64,000 bases of DNA from Streptomyces sp. WAC05374 (GTDB lineage: Bacteria > Actinomycetota > Actinomycetes > Streptomycetales > Streptomycetaceae). The position numbers and the translations under genes are program-made. Where the stretch lies: contig NZ_SMNQ01000013.1 in assembly GCF_004353505.1 (NCBI RefSeq), positions 1 through 64,000 of the forward strand. The letters are read 5' to 3'. A model generated the notes under the pieces. That model made no database searches. It worked only from the letters and a program-made list of their open reading frames with translations, and was not told the origin of the DNA. Positions 8,419 through 17,294 of this stretch are shown piece after piece; position 1 is the stretch's first letter; the number at the start of each line of letters is the position of its first letter.

Positions 8419-9552
8419 CGGCCGCTCCCGCGCGCGAGGCGGGGCCGTTGGCTTACCGAAGCCGGGGCGGTGTGCTCCGGCTCGGGGCAGGAAGGCGCCG
8501 GTCCGGAGGTGGCTGCCGCGCAGGCCAGGCGGAAGGGCCTTTTGCGCAGGGCAGGAGGCATGCAAGAATCCCCTTTGCAGTGTTGCCACGCTGACGCGCC
8601 CGGTGGAATGGGATCAGCGTGGTGATGGTGGGCAATCGCCGCCCTTGCCGGGGCGGTTATGCCGTCAGGCGTTCGGCGTCCGGGAGTTCGCTCTCGGACG
8701 CCGCCGCTGTTTACGGACCTATATGGCCGGTCCGTGTGCCGCTCGCTCCTCGCATTCGCCGCGCCGGGCAGGGCTGCCCGGGGGACGACGAACATACGCA
8801 CGGGCCTGCGACAAGATCGAGAGTTGGTTCTTAATCTCTGTACTAGTCGCAGAGCGTGACGAGGCGAGACGCCAGGTTGTCGCTCGCACGTGTCGCCAAG
8901 GCTGCCGGAGAATCGTTGCCGCGATCCCTCGGAGCGCTCGACAGACGCCATGGATGGAGGCGGCGGGCGAGGCCGGGCAGCCGACTGCTCGCTCCGGGTC
9001 TCGGAGGTGAGCGTCACGGTGCCCCCACGTGTCTCTTGCACAACGCCTTGTTGAACCTGCTGGCCAGAGCGATTTAAGCCAAGCGTCATCAGGGCAGTCA
9101 ACGGCGCTCTTTTGTCCGCTTTGGTCGCAAACGTCGTCGCGGTGGCTGGTGCCTGGTCTCCGGCCTACGTGCCCGTAAGTCGCTTGCCGCATAAGGGGAG
9201 TGGCGTTTAGGGGTGGATCTGATAAGGCATTAGATAATGTGGTCTAGACCGAACGCGAGGCGGTCCGACGAAAATCGGCAACCTTTTGCCGGTTTTCCTG
9301 GCGGCCCGTTTGTTGATCAAGAGCGACGTCCGATTCGGGTGCGAACGTACGCGATGTCGCCTCCATCTGGTTCGACGTTAAACCAGTGCAGGGGTGCCCC
9401 TTTGTGCCCCATGCCACATGCAATCAAGATCGCTTAAATGTTGCGTATGGTTCCTGTCGGGAGATGGTGGGGCGGGGGTTCGGTGCATGCACTGGACCCT
9501 TTTGCGCGCCCGGAAATGGGAGTCTCCGCAGAGGCGTAAAGGCAGGTTTTTC
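8419..9552. promoter_or_regulatory. Long intergenic region between divergent genes
   Basis: About 1.1 kb without a convincing gene, between the initiator-like gene and the XRE regulator. It is less GC-rich in places. Near 9228-9250 there is an AT-rich patch with the imperfect palindrome CATTAGATAATG (9228-9239) followed by the perfect palindrome GGTCTAGACC (9241-9250). Another AT-rich stretch at 8825-8856 contains ACTAGT within CTCTG...CAGAG. These could be promoters, operators or part of an origin; none can be assigned from sequence alone. Confidence 0.45.
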
Positions 9553-10986
9553 GTGGTCACAAATGAACAAGGCCCCGGCAGCGACGAGGCTGCGGACAAG
9601 GAGGTCCCGGGTCAGGTCGCCGGCTCGGGGGGCGAAGTGACCTCGGGGGACGATGTCGAGCAGCCAGTGGCCGGCCAGTTCATGGGGTTCGGCGCACTGC
9701 TGCGGAGATGGCGCAAGAACGCACGGGTCAACCAGACGCTGGCGGCCAAGGCCCTGGACATGGGCGAGCGGACGTACCGCAAGATCGAGCGTGGCGCGAT
9801 CCCGCCCAGGCTGACCCGGGAGCAGGTTGAGTCCCTGGCGACGCTGCTCAACCTGGACCGTGACGAGCGTCATGCGCTGGTGCTCTACAACATCGGTTCC
9901 GCCCTGGTGCCGCCGAGCGGTTCCGGGCAGCCCGAGCTGCAGCAGGCGCTGCGCCTGCTCATCGACCGGCAGATGCCCAGCCCCGCGTACCTGTGTGACC
10001 AGCACTGGAACATCTTGGGTTTCAACACTGCGATGGCCGAGTGGTGGCCATGGGTGATGGAGCCGGGTGCGAACTTGATTCGCTGGGCCCTGACCGAACC
10101 GGAGGCCCGTGCCCAGTACCAGGACTGGGACAAGCACGCGTCAGCGTACGTAAAGATCTTGAAATTCGCCCAGGCCACCAGGCCGAATGATGCAGAGTTG
10201 CGCCGGCTGATCGACGACGTCAAAAGGGATGTCGACGTGCGGCAGGTGTGGGAGACCGAGCACGACATGGGCGAGACGCGCGATGGCCACGTCTTCCGGA
10301 TGAACATACCGACGCTGGACTGGGAGACCGTCGAGGTCGTGAGCCATGTCCTCTACCCGGCGTCGATGCCCGACTGCCGCTTCGTCGTGATCACCTGGGT
10401 CGAGGGTGGAGGGGACGACGAACGGGACGCCTTGGGAGGCACCCGCGACGCCTGGGCCGCCACGACGGCGAACCAGGACGATGTGGCCATCGCGCGGCGA
10501 CACGCGGAAAACCGCGCGGCCGAGGATGCCGCCACCCGCTGGCGCCGGGAAGCGGCGGCACTCGCCTCCCGGACAGTCGTCTCAACCGCCGAGGAGGCGG
10601 CGGCCCTTGCAGGGGCGGACGGCGTACCGCTGCCGGCTATCAGCCAGGTTCTGGGCAGGGATGTCCAGCTGACCCTCGCCCCCGACCAGCGCACCGTGGT
10701 GTGGGCTGTCGAGGAGGCGATCGGGATCTGGTCCGTCACTCACGTCTCGCCGGCCACGGTGGTCGCCCGCGTGCCCAGGGGCGTCCTGCAGGGGGCCCGC
10801 CTCGCCGAGATGCGTCAGCTGGTCCGCGCCGCACTGCCGGCCGACAGCGCGGCGGCAACCGCCCGCATCGGGGAGCTTCTCCACGAGCGTGACACCGAGC
10901 AGCGCGTGCTCCGCGACGTCCTGCAGTCGATCCAGGAGAGTGGCACCGGCGAGCTCGGCGCCCAGGGCGCTGGCCAAGAATCCTAG
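9553..10986 (+). CDS. XRE-family regulator with MmyB-like domain
   Basis: About 477 residues from the GTG at 9553; the frame is open further upstream, but that part looks non-coding. An XRE HTH domain (LRRWRKNARVNQTLAAKAL, then MGERTYRKIERGAIPP) is followed by a segment of about 180 residues with WNILGFNTAMAEWWPW, typical of the MmyB/PAS-like ligand-binding region of Streptomyces XRE regulators. The C-terminal ~180 residues are Ala/Arg-rich and helical, an unusual extension. It is divergent from the replication/mobilisation block and may be its repressor or an accessory regulator. Confidence 0.8.
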   Translation: MVTNEQGPGSDEAADKEVPGQVAGSGGEVTSGDDVEQPVAGQFMGFGALLRRWRKNARVNQTLAAKALDMGERTYRKIERGAIPPRLTREQVESLATLLNLDRDERHALVLYNIGSALVPPSGSGQPELQQALRLLIDRQMPSPAYLCDQHWNILGFNTAMAEWWPWVMEPGANLIRWALTEPEARAQYQDWDKHASAYVKILKFAQATRPNDAELRRLIDDVKRDVDVRQVWETEHDMGETRDGHVFRMNIPTLDWETVEVVSHVLYPASMPDCRFVVITWVEGGGDDERDALGGTRDAWAATTANQDDVAIARRHAENRAAEDAATRWRREAAALASRTVVSTAEEAAALAGADGVPLPAISQVLGRDVQLTLAPDQRTVVWAVEEAIGIWSVTHVSPATVVARVPRGVLQGARLAEMRQLVRAALPADSAAATARIGELLHERDTEQRVLRDVLQSIQESGTGELGAQGAGQES

Positions 10987-11079
10987 GCCACGAGGCCCGC
11001 CGTGTAACCGAATGGCGCGCAAGCGCCCAGCTGGTGCAGTCGCTGTCGCACCTAGCCCTTCGCACAGAAAGACCTCTTC

Positions 11080-11487
11080 GTGAACACCTACACCTATCCG
11101 CTGCCGCTGCGTTGGGCGGACGCGGACTCTTACGGGCACGTCAACAACTCGCTGTTCCTCACCTACCTGGAGGAGGCGCGTACGCGCATGTTCCAGGACA
11201 TGCTGCCGGCGGACGAAGCCGGACGGCGCCAGCGAGCCTTCGTGGTCAGCCAGTCTGTCGTCGACTACCGCGCCCCGCTGACGTACCGCGAGGAGCCGGT
11301 CGACGTGCAGGTCTGGGTCATCAGCTGCCGTGGGGCTCGGCTCGAACTCGGATACGCCATCCGGGACGCCGAGCGCACGTACGCGGAAGCCGTGACGAAG
11401 ATGGCCGCGTACGACCTGGACACCGGCCGACCGCGGCGCATCTCCGAAGCCGAGCTGGAGTTTCTCGCTCGTTACACGGAATCCTGA
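11080..11487 (+). CDS. Hotdog-fold acyl-CoA thioesterase
   Basis: 135 residues starting at GTG. WADADSYGHVNNSLFLTYLE is the hallmark of the 4-hydroxybenzoyl-CoA thioesterase/FcbC group, with the catalytic Asp in the first conserved segment and a long helix after it. The expected reaction is hydrolysis of an acyl-CoA thioester in the cytoplasm; the substrate is unknown. It lies 93 bp after the XRE regulator on the same strand and converges with the HemC operon, whose terminal frame overlaps its last 16 bases. Confidence 0.85.
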   Translation: MNTYTYPLPLRWADADSYGHVNNSLFLTYLEEARTRMFQDMLPADEAGRRQRAFVVSQSVVDYRAPLTYREEPVDVQVWVISCRGARLELGYAIRDAERTYAEAVTKMAAYDLDTGRPRRISEAELEFLARYTES

Positions 11488-11750
11488 CCCCAGGTCCTCT
11501 GATCAGCGGGTCGCCGTCGGCCCGTACGCGCGGTGCCTCGCCCTGCACAGCGGGGCGCCGCTCCGCCGTCCCCGGGCCAGGTGCGGCTCGCTGATGACCG
11601 GCTGGAGCCACCGAGGGGTAGGTCCAACTTCCGGGCCGCGGCCGCATGTGCCCTCCGCATCCGCACCCGGTCGTCACGGTCGCTCGGCGGAACAAACACC
11701 GCCGTGCGCCCCGCGGCCTGGCTGCTCCTCGACCGTGTCGCGCCGCTCAT
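11472..11750 (-). pseudogene. Truncated copy of a phosphotransferase N-terminus
   Basis: A 92-codon frame starting at an ATG that overlaps the hemC stop (ATGA). Residues about 14-40 (GRTAVFVPPSDRDDRVRMRR then AHAAAARKL) are nearly identical to the N-terminus of the phosphotransferase at 15734-16618, and the DNA similarity is clear between 11641-11720 and about 16510-16580. After that the sequence diverges into Arg/Gly-rich text with no kinase motifs. This looks like a duplicated phosphotransferase gene whose catalytic part was deleted. Confidence 0.65.
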
Positions 11751-12706
11751 GGCCGTACTCCCACGAGTCGGGCGGCGCCGGCGTCCAGGAGCTGCTCTCC
11801 CGCCCGGCGTCCGACAGCGGTGGGGTCGGAGGCAGGGCCGCACGTGACGGTGCGAAGGGGCGCACCGCCGACTGGGTCGAGGACGACGGCGTGCACGGTG
11901 ACGCACTCGGCTTCCTCGTCGAGGGTGGCGTGAACGGAGGCGGCGGTGAGGCAGCCGCCCCGCAGGGTGGCGAGGGTGGCACGTTCTGCGTCCACGAGGA
12001 CGCGGGTGGGGCCGTGGGTGAGCGGGGCGAGGAGCTGGCTGGTGGTGTGATCGTCGGCGCGGTGCTCGATGACGACGATCCCGGCGCCGGCAGCGGGCAG
12101 CCATACCGTGGGGTCCAGGATCTGCGAGGCGCGGTCCGCGAGGCCGAGGCGCCGAAGCCCGGCAAGGGCGGCGATCATCGCATCCGCCCCCAAGGCCCCG
12201 GCGTCGAGCGCGTTTACCCGGGTGTCGGCGTTCCCGCGGATCGGTACGGGGACCAGATGCGGGTGGAGGGCCTTGAGGAGTGCGGCTCGGCGGGGTGCGC
12301 TCGTGCCCACGCGGGTACCGGGCGGCAGTGCGTCCAGGGTGGTGGGTGGCCGCCCGGCGGGCAGGACGAGAACGTCGCGGACGTCCTCGCGGGGCAGGAC
12401 CGCTCCGATCGTGATCCCGGAGGGCCGGTCGTGGGGGCCAGGGATGTCCTTCGCGCAGGCGATGGTGGCTTCGACCCGGCCGTCGAGAAGATGCTCGTCG
12501 GCCCGGCGGGTGAATGCGCCCTTCCCGCCGATCTCGGCCAGCGGACCTCGGTGCTGGTCCCCTTGAGACGTGATTCTGAGGACCTCGAGGTCGATGTGCG
12601 GGTACAGGGTTCGGAAGGCCGTCTCGACCCGGCCGGTCTGCTCCATGGCCATGGGGCTGGGCCGAGTTCCCATCCGAAACCGGGTGGTGGTCGTGCTGGA
12701 TGTCAT
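11747..12706 (-). CDS. hemC-like: Hydroxymethylbilane synthase (HemC) paralogue
   Basis: 319 residues aligning to porphobilinogen deaminase: the N-terminal GTRPSPMAM, then IGGKGAFTRRADEHLLDG followed by AKDIP carrying the catalytic Asp, the phosphate-binding RVGTSAPRRAAL, and RGGC, whose Cys normally carries the dipyrromethane cofactor. The enzyme polymerises four porphobilinogens in tetrapyrrole synthesis. The usual VHSMKD is changed to IACAKD here. No other haem genes are nearby, so this is probably a second, pathway-linked copy. There is no strong ribosome site before the ATG; the stop overlaps the phosphotransferase remnant. Confidence 0.82.
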   Translation of the reverse strand: MTSSTTTTRFRMGTRPSPMAMEQTGRVETAFRTLYPHIDLEVLRITSQGDQHRGPLAEIGGKGAFTRRADEHLLDGRVEATIACAKDIPGPHDRPSGITIGAVLPREDVRDVLVLPAGRPPTTLDALPPGTRVGTSAPRRAALLKALHPHLVPVPIRGNADTRVNALDAGALGADAMIAALAGLRRLGLADRASQILDPTVWLPAAGAGIVVIEHRADDHTTSQLLAPLTHGPTRVLVDAERATLATLRGGCLTAASVHATLDEEAECVTVHAVVLDPVGGAPLRTVTCGPASDPTAVGRRAGEQLLDAGAARLVGVRP

Positions 12707-12910
12707 TGCGGATCACTTTCAGACGGAAGGGCTGAGGGGAGCCAGCGTGGCTGCGCCGGGACGCGGTGGCGCGAGGTGACGCGCGGGCTCCCCGAGTCTG
12801 GCTGTTCCCGAGCTGGTCTAAGGCGAGGTCGGCGAACCGCATGGGGCGCGGCGGCTCCGGTCCCGTCTGCGGTAGCGGGGTAGTGTGCCAGCCCACACGG
12901 CTCGGCCTGA

Positions 12911-13582
12911 TCAGGGCAGGTCGCGCGGTCCGTACAGGGCGACTGGTTGCTTCGTCATCAGCGCCCAGTACCGGTCGCCATGGCTCCAGTGCCACCACTC
13001 GGTCGCGTAATTCACGAGCCCGGCGGCGGAGAGCACGTTGACCAGCGTCATTCGGTTCGTACGGGCCTGGGGACTGATTGAGCTCGCGCCCGTGTAACAG
13101 GCACCGTTGCTTTCCTCGGGGCTCGCGTTCACGCGCGTGCCCATGTCCAGCTCGGTGCCGTTGGCGTCCACGAGGGTGAGGTCGACGGCGGCGCCGGCGC
13201 TGTGCGGCGCGATCTCCGGTGGAGACACGTACCGGCTTGCGGCCTCGTGCACTTGATCTTGCGACCAAGCAGGGTTGGCCGTACGCAGCTCGTCCGCGTA
13301 CTCCTCGAAGTAGCGCCGTTGCAGGTCAGGCGGGCGGTAGCCCTCGACGTAGAGCAGGCGCAGGTCGGCGGGCAGGAGAGCCTGGGCGTACAGGAGCCGG
13401 TCGAGAACTCCCTGACGGAGTTGAGCGAAGGCACCTGCCGGGTCGGCCCTGCGGTCGTCGACTAACAGGTTCCTGCGGACGTCGACGAGCGGCTCGCCGC
13501 AGTCCGCGACGGGGACGGCGGCCACGCGCGGGTCGCTCATCAAGATGAGGGGACTGGCGGCATCCCGCGGGTTCGTGTTCAC
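12911..13582 (-). CDS. VanX-like D-Ala-D-Ala dipeptidase
   Basis: 223 residues from a GTG with AAGGAG upstream. VEGYRP, then APHSAGAAVDLTL (zinc His and Asp) and EWWHWSHGDRYW (catalytic Glu and zinc His) are the conserved motifs of the VanX/DdpX M15D metallopeptidases, which hydrolyse D-alanyl-D-alanine. No signal peptide is seen, so it should be cytoplasmic. No VanH or VanA is nearby, so glycopeptide resistance is not indicated; it may cleave another dipeptide or a pathway intermediate. The start overlaps the end of a small upstream frame. Confidence 0.85.
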   Translation of the reverse strand: MNTNPRDAASPLILMSDPRVAAVPVADCGEPLVDVRRNLLVDDRRADPAGAFAQLRQGVLDRLLYAQALLPADLRLLYVEGYRPPDLQRRYFEEYADELRTANPAWSQDQVHEAASRYVSPPEIAPHSAGAAVDLTLVDANGTELDMGTRVNASPEESNGACYTGASSISPQARTNRMTLVNVLSAAGLVNYATEWWHWSHGDRYWALMTKQPVALYGPRDLP

Positions 13583-13764
13583 CAGGACTCCTTGATTCGT
13601 CGGCTGCGTACGGACCCGCGCGCCTCGCGGGGTGTTTCTCCTCGCCGTGTGGGGCGGTGGTGTCGGCCGTTCGGGCCGGGACCGGTGCCCTGGTGGGGTC
13701 GTCTCTTCCTGAGCGGGCGCCGGTGCGCGGATGGCTGGTCGGCCGAGGCCGCGGCGTCGGGCAT
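13579..13764 (-). CDS. Small basic ORF coupled to the dipeptidase
   Basis: 61 codons, rich in Arg, Pro and His, starting at an ATG with GAGGAA 4-5 bases upstream and ending with a 4-bp overlap (GTGA) with the dipeptidase start. The position fits a real coupled gene, but the composition is that of random GC-rich DNA and I know no homologue. It may only be a leader that couples translation. Confidence 0.3.
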   Translation of the reverse strand: MPDAAASADQPSAHRRPLRKRRPHQGTGPGPNGRHHRPTRRGETPREARGSVRSRRIKESW

Positions 13765-13806
13765 GGGGTTCCTCGATTCGGCTGTTTCGCTTCGGGCGGT
13801 GCTGAG

Positions 13807-14901
13807 CTACCAGGCGGTGGGGTCGGCGAGTTCGGTGACGGGCTGGTGGGCGGCCTTGGGGATGCCGAGAAGGGAGCGGGCGTGGTGGGCTGCCTGGAGT
13901 TGCTCGGCTGCGGATGGCCCCCAGTCGAAGAACTGCAGGGCCTGCTCCGGGGTGGCCAGGATCCGGGTGTAGGTGCGGCCGGTGGCCGGATCGACGGAGG
14001 CCGGTCCGAGGCTCGCGAGGGCGGCGGCGTAGCGGACGCGCGCGCAGGGCTCGCCGGGGTCGGACAGGTACCCGAGGTACCGGGTGCCGGCCAGCTCGGC
14101 GGCGGCCTCCTCGCGAGCTTCACGGAGCAACGTGTTCTCGGGGTCTGCGCGGTCCGCGGGTTCCGGAGTGCCGCCGGGCAGACAGGCGGCGCCAGTGTCC
14201 GGCTCCAGGAGCACCAGGACCCGCCCGTCTGGGGCGAAGGCCCAGACCCAGGACTGGCGGACTGTAAGGCCGTTGGGGACGGGGATGGGATGGAAGAGGA
14301 GATGGTGGTGGGCTCGGGCAGTGCGCAGGACTCCGACCCTGTCAAGGACGGTCGGGGTGATCGGGAGCCCGTCCTCCAGAAACGCGGCACCGGCGCCGCT
14401 GATACGGGCGCGGAGCGCGGACAGGGCACGCCGGGCGTCGCCCGGAGACATCAGAGCGGGAAGCTCGGCGGGCTCGACGAACTCGATGCCGTCGATCTCG
14501 CCAGGTGCGGGCCGGATCGCCGCGATCTGGTCCTCGTCCCAGACGCCGCCGTCGAAGACGTGCAGGAGTTCGCCGGGGAACTTCATGGCGGCGGGCGTCC
14601 TGCGGCCGGCGGGGGAAACCCAGTCGACGGCCAGCCCGCGGGTGACGGGCGCCGTGACGCCGAGCTCCTCCTCCAGCTCGCGGGCGGCGCCCTGCGCGGG
14701 GGACTCGCCCTTGTCGACGGCGCCGCCGGGCAGCAGACGGGTGGAGCGGTAGGTCACGCGCTGGAGCAGGACCTGCCCGCGCTTGTCGGTGATCAGCACG
14801 GAGGTTCCGGCCCACAGGGCGGCCGAGGCGCGCAGCGCCCCGTACGCCTCCTCTTTCATCGCCACGCTGGGACGTTCGTCGGGTGCGGAAGTCGTCGTCA
14901 T
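13807..14901 (-). CDS. Tandem double-NUDIX hydrolase
   Basis: About 364 residues from the ATG at 14901. The first NUDIX domain has a full signature around residues 60-82 (GGAVDKGESPAQGA and RELEEELGV). The second, after about residue 210, has CLPGGTPEP and REAREEAAAEL, lacking the usual Gly at the end of the box, so it may be weakened or have altered specificity. NUDIX enzymes hydrolyse nucleoside diphosphates linked to another moiety. The start choice avoids a long Arg-rich upstream frame antisense to nothing known. It lies 53 bp after the deacetylase gene. Confidence 0.85.
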   Translation of the reverse strand: MTTTSAPDERPSVAMKEEAYGALRASAALWAGTSVLITDKRGQVLLQRVTYRSTRLLPGGAVDKGESPAQGAARELEEELGVTAPVTRGLAVDWVSPAGRRTPAAMKFPGELLHVFDGGVWDEDQIAAIRPAPGEIDGIEFVEPAELPALMSPGDARRALSALRARISGAGAAFLEDGLPITPTVLDRVGVLRTARAHHHLLFHPIPVPNGLTVRQSWVWAFAPDGRVLVLLEPDTGAACLPGGTPEPADRADPENTLLREAREEAAAELAGTRYLGYLSDPGEPCARVRYAAALASLGPASVDPATGRTYTRILATPEQALQFFDWGPSAAEQLQAAHHARSLLGIPKAAHQPVTELADPTAW

Positions 14902-14954
14902 CTCTCTCCGATCGGTGGGTGCTCGCTCGTGGTGAAGGGCGCGCGGGCGGGCTG

Positions 14955-15737
14955 TCAGGTGGTCAGCTGGGCCGGGTCGCCCTTCATCGGGCCGGGGATG
15001 AGCCGGGTGAAGTACTCGGTCTGGATGATCTGGATGCGGTCTCCCTCGGGGAGGCGGGCGAGGATGCCGGGCAGGGGCCGTTCGCGTGCGACCTCGCCGC
15101 GGTTCGCGAGGATTGCGCGCCACTTGATGTCGGCCCAGGGGGTGACGTCGACGCTGGTGGTCACGTACGTGTCCGGCACCGAAAGGACGGCCTTGCCCGC
15201 GCCTTCGAGCAGGGGGCGGAGCAGGCCGACGCCGGACTCGGGGTGCGTGGCGGCGTACAGCGCGGCCGGCTGCCAAGGCGGGCCCGCGTCGGGATGCATG
15301 TGGGCAAGGCCGGCGGCTTCGACGGCGAGCAGGGTGATCTGGTGGGCGCGTACGTGGTCGGGGTGGCCGGTGAGCTGGCCGAGGGCGTCGTGTCCGATGA
15401 CGATGTCGGGCCGGAAATCCCGGATGTGGGCGACGAGGCGGCCGACTGCTTCGTCGAGGGGAGCGTCGACGAGGCGTGGCCGACCGGGGGCGGCCTCGGG
15501 GTCGCGGGCGTCGTTGTAGCCGAGCAGGCGGGGGGTGCCGGCGCCCAGAACGGCCAGGGCGTCGGCGAGTTCCGGAGCCCTGCGGCTGTCGGGGGCCCAG
15601 GTGGCGGTGACGACCGCCGTGCGGGCCCCGGCGGCGTGATGCTGGGCGAGGACGCCCCCGGCGAGGAGGGACTCGTCGTCTGGGTGGGCGAAGACGGCAA
15701 GCAGGCTGGGCAGCACGGGGATCTCCGGGGCGGTCAC
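14955..15737 (-). CDS. PIG-L family N-acetylglucosaminyl-type deacetylase
   Basis: About 260 residues from the GTG at 15737, which overlaps the phosphotransferase stop by 4 bp. FAHPDDESLLAGG near the N-terminus is the PIG-L/LmbE zinc motif, and GHPDHVRAH later supplies another metal histidine. The family removes acetyl groups from GlcNAc-containing molecules (MshB, BtrD) in the cytoplasm. In this cluster it may deacetylate an amino-sugar intermediate; that substrate is inference. Confidence 0.88.
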   Translation of the reverse strand: MTAPEIPVLPSLLAVFAHPDDESLLAGGVLAQHHAAGARTAVVTATWAPDSRRAPELADALAVLGAGTPRLLGYNDARDPEAAPGRPRLVDAPLDEAVGRLVAHIRDFRPDIVIGHDALGQLTGHPDHVRAHQITLLAVEAAGLAHMHPDAGPPWQPAALYAATHPESGVGLLRPLLEGAGKAVLSVPDTYVTTSVDVTPWADIKWRAILANRGEVARERPLPGILARLPEGDRIQIIQTEYFTRLIPGPMKGDPAQLTT

Positions 15738-16618
15738 GGTACGGGGACGGGGGTGCCAGTGAGGCACTCGGCGTGGCGGACGAGGTGGGGAGCGAGGTCC
15801 GGGTGGCCGCCCCGACCGGCGACCTGGAGGAGCTGGGCGAGCGCGACAAGTTCCCCCGTCCGGCCGGCGGGCGTGTCCAGGACGTGGGCGAACTCGCGGC
15901 GGATCCTGGCGGCGGTGGCCGGCCGGGTGAGGCTGTAGGCGTGCAGGAGCCCGACGTCGAAACCGACGGGAACCCGGCCCCAACCTTCCCAGTCGAGCAG
16001 GACCAGCGGCGGGCCGGCGAGGTTCGCCCAGTGAAGATCGGCGTGTCCAGTGGTCCAGGCGCTGACCTGGAGCGCGGAGATGCCCAGGAACTGGGTGAGG
16101 TTCTTGTCGACCCACTGCTGCCGTACCGCCTGCCGGGCGGTCACGACGGTCGACGTCGCCTCCAGAGCCAGGCGGAGGTCGGCCCACCACGAGGACGGCA
16201 GATCGAGGTCCGCGGTGAGCACCGGGCCGCCGGTCTGGAGGGCGGGCAGCGGCACGTACTCGGACAGCTCCGCGCGGTAGGCGTGGCCGTGGGCGGCCCA
16301 TTCGAGCACGTCATGGAGCCGCGGCCTTGGCACGGCAGTGGGCAGCGCCTGGTGGGCCGTGGCCGTTCCCTCCCATAGGCGGAGGTTGCGCTTGTCCTGC
16401 GGCGCGCACACCAGGCGAAGCCACCACCGGCCGGCCTTACGGCCCAGGGTGCGGCCTTGCCAGCCCCACACGTCCGGGCCGGTGGCCGTCACCTTGAGCG
16501 CGCGGGCCGCGGCCGCGTGGGCGCGACGCATCCGGACGTGATCATCGCGGTCGCGCGGCGGCACGAACACCGCCGTGGACGGGGAACCGGCTGAGTGGCT
16601 GGCCGCCGCCGTGTTCAC
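15734..16618 (-). CDS. Aminoglycoside-phosphotransferase-fold kinase
   Basis: About 294 residues from the GTG at 16618 with GGAG 9 bases upstream. TTGHADLHWANL is the HxDxxxxN catalytic loop and VLLDWEGWG the metal-binding segment of the APH/choline-kinase fold. An N-terminal strand pair (GRTLGRKAGRWWLRL) resembles the ATP loop region. The product should be a cytoplasmic small-molecule kinase; there is no evidence it gives antibiotic resistance. Its first ~40 residues are duplicated as a remnant at 11472-11750. Confidence 0.82.
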   Translation of the reverse strand: MNTAAASHSAGSPSTAVFVPPRDRDDHVRMRRAHAAAARALKVTATGPDVWGWQGRTLGRKAGRWWLRLVCAPQDKRNLRLWEGTATAHQALPTAVPRPRLHDVLEWAAHGHAYRAELSEYVPLPALQTGGPVLTADLDLPSSWWADLRLALEATSTVVTARQAVRQQWVDKNLTQFLGISALQVSAWTTGHADLHWANLAGPPLVLLDWEGWGRVPVGFDVGLLHAYSLTRPATAARIRREFAHVLDTPAGRTGELVALAQLLQVAGRGGHPDLAPHLVRHAECLTGTPVPVP

Positions 16619-16706
16619 GACCACGCTCCGCGCGCTCGACGAGGACGGGGCGCGCAGGGGTGCCGGTCGCCCCCGCCTGAGGCCGGGATGGCGTGGATGG
16701 TGAAGA

Positions 16707-17294
16707 TCATGCTTCTGGTGTCTCCGCTGGTCGGGGCCGTGCGGGGGCCGTGAGGTGCAGCTGGGCCAAGGCCGCTTGAACGGTGCGCTCGGGTGTGAGA
16801 GCGCTGGTGTCGATGACGTGGCCGTCGGCGTGCAGCCAGTCGGTGGCGGCCTGCTGGTAGTCGGGGACGCGCCGACGGCGGTAGGCACGTACGGCTTCGC
16901 TGCGCGCGGCGTCACCGGGGAACTCCCAGCCGGCCGTGATCCGCTCCTGGAGTGCTGCCGGGGCGGTGTGCACGACGAGGTGGTGGAAACCGCCGGCCTC
17001 TCGAAGCGGGGTGAAGAGCTCCTCGGCGTACCCCGGGTTGAGGACCGTCATCGGCACGATGACGGGGCCGCCCGTGTGCCGAACAAGGCCGGCGACGAAG
17101 ACGCCGGCCATCTGCCGCCACAGGGGAAGATCCTGGTAGTCCCGGGGGTGCAGGGTGTGGCCGGCGAGTGTGCTGCGCAGCAGGTCGCCGACGGCCTCCG
17201 GGTCAGCGACCACAGCGCCCGGCAGAGCGCGGCGCAGCCCGGCGGCGAGGGTGGTCTTCCCGCCGCCGAACGGACCGTTCAACCAGACGATCAT
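16707..17294 (-). CDS. P-loop kinase (AAA/shikimate-kinase-like)
   Basis: About 195 residues from an ATG overlapping the upstream stop by 4 bp. The Walker A motif LNGPFGGGKTTLA lies at the very N-terminus and VIVPMTVLN is a likely second strand. The size and layout fit the gluconate/adenylylsulfate-kinase-like group often annotated as AAA family ATPases in Streptomyces. It presumably phosphorylates a small metabolite. The 88 bp after its stop hold nothing recognisable. Confidence 0.8.
   Translation of the reverse strand: MIVWLNGPFGGGKTTLAAGLRRALPGAVVADPEAVGDLLRSTLAGHTLHPRDYQDLPLWRQMAGVFVAGLVRHTGGPVIVPMTVLNPGYAEELFTPLREAGGFHHLVVHTAPAALQERITAGWEFPGDAARSEAVRAYRRRRVPDYQQAATDWLHADGHVIDTSALTPERTVQAALAQLHLTAPARPRPAETPEA

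Noticed and set aside
12911..13582. Vancomycin resistance determinant
   Set aside because: Only the VanX-like dipeptidase is present; no VanH, VanA or VanRS genes occur in the window.
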